A stretch of 64,000 nucleotides of DNA from Pseudo-nitzschia pungens (Eukaryota; Bacillariophyta; Bacillariophyceae; Bacillariales; Bacillariaceae): assembly GCA_037355855.1 (NCBI GenBank), contig CM074763.1, positions 4,030,001 to 4,094,000 on the forward strand, written 5' to 3'. A program made the position numbers and the translations under genes. Within the stretch, counting starts at the first letter, position 1, and the number at the start of each line of letters is the position of its first letter. Shown here piece by piece: positions 61,443 to 64,000 of this stretch. The notes beneath the pieces were generated by a model. The model saw only the letters and a list, made by a program, of their open reading frames with translations, was not told where the DNA came from and did no database searches.

Positions 61443-61630
61443 TGCCGTGCACCAAAATACAGTCACGAGTCCACTCGGGACTGAATTAAGGATAAGGATA
61501 AAAGAATCAGCGAGCCGACAGAATCGCTGATTCGGAGGGCTCTTAGAACTGTAGTAAATAGACTAACCAATAGGGCTCACAATTTGCATATCACTACTAT
61601 TCTAATCACTAGTAGACCCGGGGTATGGCA
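61443..61630 (+). repeat. Gypsy 2 3' LTR
   Basis: Identical to 55797-55984 by eye over 188 bp, which indicates very recent insertion. Confidence 0.95.
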
Positions 61631-61635
61631 GTTTG

Positions 61636-64000
61636 TAAAAGGGAGTGTGACTGGGGAAGTGCACCAGCTGCACCAATGGCCAATTCAGAGGTAATGGAAG
61701 CATCAAGAGATTGGTGTTGTTCAGCATCAAGGGTACCCCCAGGACCATGGAGTCGTTCATTCCTATAGGTCCAAAGATCCCAGGAGGTAAGAAAGAACTG
61801 ATGGATGATAGCTGTAGCCCAACGTTTGGGAGAGCGCTTGCTTCCAATGTGGGAGTAGTAGTCAGCCTGGATTTGATACCAGCGAGGAGACCACCTACCC
61901 AGAAGCCAGTTGTGCCAGCCAATAGTCCTCTGTGCCCTGACAGCAGACGCAATTGCAAGTGAGTAGGATGATGGATAAATTCTCTGACCCTTCCGAACTC
62001 TGGTGAGAAGATCCACAATGGCAGCAACCAATGATGGATCAGTTTGTTCAACTTCAAGCCTCTTCTGCAGTGGTCCCGTGAAGGCAGACACACTATGCGT
62101 GACAGCCCCAGTATCCTTGCAGGAGAGCACATGAGAAACCTTCTTGTTGTCTGCATCACACAAGGGACACCTGGAGTGATCCTGATACTGGTAGTGAAGG
62201 AGTTGGTTGCCAACACCAATGCATCCAGAAGCAAACTTGACAAACCACCTTTGCATGCCAGGAGGTAGACGCTTGAAGGCAGACAGATGGGCACACCAAT
62301 GGATGGAACTCAAAACAGGCTGTGGAATGGGGATATCATGGTGGGTCTGCCAATATTGAAGAAGAGGAGGACCAGAAATGGCAACATGCAAAGCATTTTG
62401 ATCAAACCTTGAACACTTGCATCCATTGAGAGAAAATGCCCAAGGCTCAAACACAAGTCTGGGATAGTGATGGGCAGAAGCTCTATGGACAGAGAGAAAT
62501 GCCTTTGCCATGCTGTCAACCTGATGATTGCGAAGGGCCCACCAATCAAGAAAGATTCCAGCTTGATGGCCCTGAACCCACTGAAAGTGCACAGAGATTG
62601 GCAGGGCAGAAATCATGTTTCTGATGACATAAACATAATCAAAAGACTTCTGGGAAATAACCAATGGCCATGATCCCTCAGCCTGTTTGAGAGCTGTGTC
62701 ACCATCCAGAGCAATGGTGATAGAGCCAGAAGCAATATCAAAAAGACTCACCAGAGCAGTGCAACAGGTGAGAACCCCAAGGATGCCTGCCAGCTCACTC
62801 CTATAGGATGATTGGTCCTCAGGGGATCCACTGACAAAATTACAGCCAGTGAGGGACAATGAAGCAGACTTGGTGGAGGTATTGGGTGACAAAATGAAAG
62901 CAGAAGTTCCTCTGACAAGGTCCGGATCAAATGAACCATCACATACAGCACTGGCAGTACCACTCTCAATAGCATCAACAAGGTGCTGACAGCCAGCCTG
63001 TGGTAGGGAATATTTGTGGAGAAGTACTCTTGGAGACGCACAGAGTGCATCAAAGGCATCTACTGGGGAGTCTGGAAGAGAATCAAAATGGATTGTACAC
63101 CAGAGGATCCATGTCAGGAGGCTCAGAAACAAAAGCAGAGGACCCAACAACGCGTACAACTTGTCCACAAATAACAGGGCAGACAAGCACATCAGCACAG
63201 GCTGGTTTGTCAGAAATGAGTTCAGAAGTGACCCTGTATCTGCCCCTGCCCTGGGAGGTGCTCACAATCCAGCCAGTAGAAGTTTTGAAGAATATTCTGT
63301 TGGTGGATGGAGACAAAAATCAAGGCCAAAGAGAAGCTGTCTGGGGAGAGAGCCAATGCCCAAGATGAAAAGAAGGAGCCAGTGCCCTGGCTGCAGGGGG
63401 TGGACAGGGGGGAAGAAAACTGGTCTGAAGAGCCTTAGTCCATAAGCGCTGTGCTGCTGGAGGCCAAGATGGAGGACATCTAGGCCAGTCAAGATGATCC
63501 CTCAAGTGATTGGAGGATGTCAGCTGGAAGGCCATGGGAGAGAGTCTTTTCCCATCTGGAGTACAAATGTCAGCAAGGGAGATAGCCTTGAGGGACATAC
63601 GCATGTGATTCAAGAGGGACAAGTCAGCACCTCTGAAGCCAGAGTTGACAAAGGCTTGCATGAGATAGCAGTCATTGGAACGTAGCAGGGGAAGATCTGG
63701 GAAGTCTTCAAACAAGCTCACAGGGTGAACAGAGAAAAACTTCCACACATGTTTGTACCAGCAAGGAGTGATGTAGGAAGCAAAAGGATGATATGGTGTG
63801 ACACCAAGATGGAGAGGAATGCCAAGTTCGAGCCGTAGAGACTCAGCAGTTAGCCTGAGAATCCGACCAGTTTGGGAGGATCTGACAGATTCCTGAAAGA
63901 GAGTGGCAATATGACTGAACTCTTGGAGGAGGTATGGATGAACGAAACCAAAGCCTTGATAGAGGGAAGGACCATAGAACACATGTCTGGGAAATGTCCG
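61636..64000 (-). pseudogene. LINE copy 7 ORF2 (RT end, RNase H, finger), disabled and cut by window edge
   Basis: Minus-strand ORF2 sequence from the post-RT connector (FYGPSLYQGFGF) at the window edge to the C-terminal region, where Gypsy 2 is inserted. Relative to copy 4 it has a Trp-to-TGA change at 63320-63322 (SLWP then stop) and an extra A in the run near 63086-63089 (CAAAATGG against CAAATGG), which shifts the frame. The RNase H (CDGSFDPD...SYRSELAG) and the finger (CPLC...HVLSC) are otherwise readable from about 63059 down to 61636. Confidence 0.9.

Larger units (their letters stand above)
55797..61630 (+). mobile_element. Gypsy-type LTR retrotransposon 2 (complete, identical LTRs)
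   Basis: LTRs 55797-55984 and 61443-61630, both 188 bp and identical as far as I can read. The 5-bp duplication GTTTG is at 55792-55796 and 61631-61635. Leader, gag and pol are intact, so this copy appears autonomous and very young. It sits inside LINE copy 7. Confidence 0.96.

Overview
The window reads as a repeat-dense stretch of a eukaryotic nuclear genome, most likely a microalga or other protist. A diatom or related stramenopile is my best guess, but that is inference. The evidence is two complete Gypsy-type LTR retrotransposons, many copies of a large APE-type LINE, short GT-AG introns, long minisatellites, and a two-exon gene for a mitochondrial bS6 ribosomal protein. No bacterial signals, CRISPR array, rRNA or tRNA were recognised.

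Layout. 1-12.3 kb: LINE fragments, a small Cys/His-rich gene split by a LINE, a 723-residue gene on the minus strand sitting inside TCGTCGTC-type minisatellites, tandem repeats, and a gene for a very acidic protein of about 760-780 residues. 13.05-28.9 kb: one host gene broken by nested insertions. A Gypsy element (minus strand) lies in its first exon, a LINE lies in the right LTR of that Gypsy, and a LINE-like element without ORFs lies in a later exon. Removing the insertions and one copy of each target duplication leaves an open frame. 28.9-31.3 kb: a 545-bp terminal-inverted-repeat element, whose empty paralogous site is present near 810, and mrps6. 31.3-36.2 kb: no recognisable gene. 36.2-64 kb: almost entirely transposons: LINE fragments, a second ORF-less element, two long LINE copies head to head, a third ORF-less element, and a second Gypsy with identical LTRs inserted in another LINE.

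How the parts work together. The LINE has a ~1.9-kb 5'UTR full of TAAGTG...CACTTA hairpins, ORF1 (about 985 residues), and ORF2 of nominally 1946 residues (endonuclease, reverse transcriptase, RNase H, CCHC finger) that overlaps ORF1 by ATGGTTAG. A ~125-bp structured 3' module follows, ending in (ATT)n. The ~2-kb ORF-less elements keep the LINE's 5' end and a version of its 3' hairpins but replace the ORFs with 150-bp hairpin-bearing tandem repeats. They carry 16-18 bp target duplications and look like parasites of the LINE machinery, in the way RIME parasitises ingi in trypanosomes. This autonomous/non-autonomous pair, with its repeated stem-loops and covarying 3' hairpins, is the most interesting system here.
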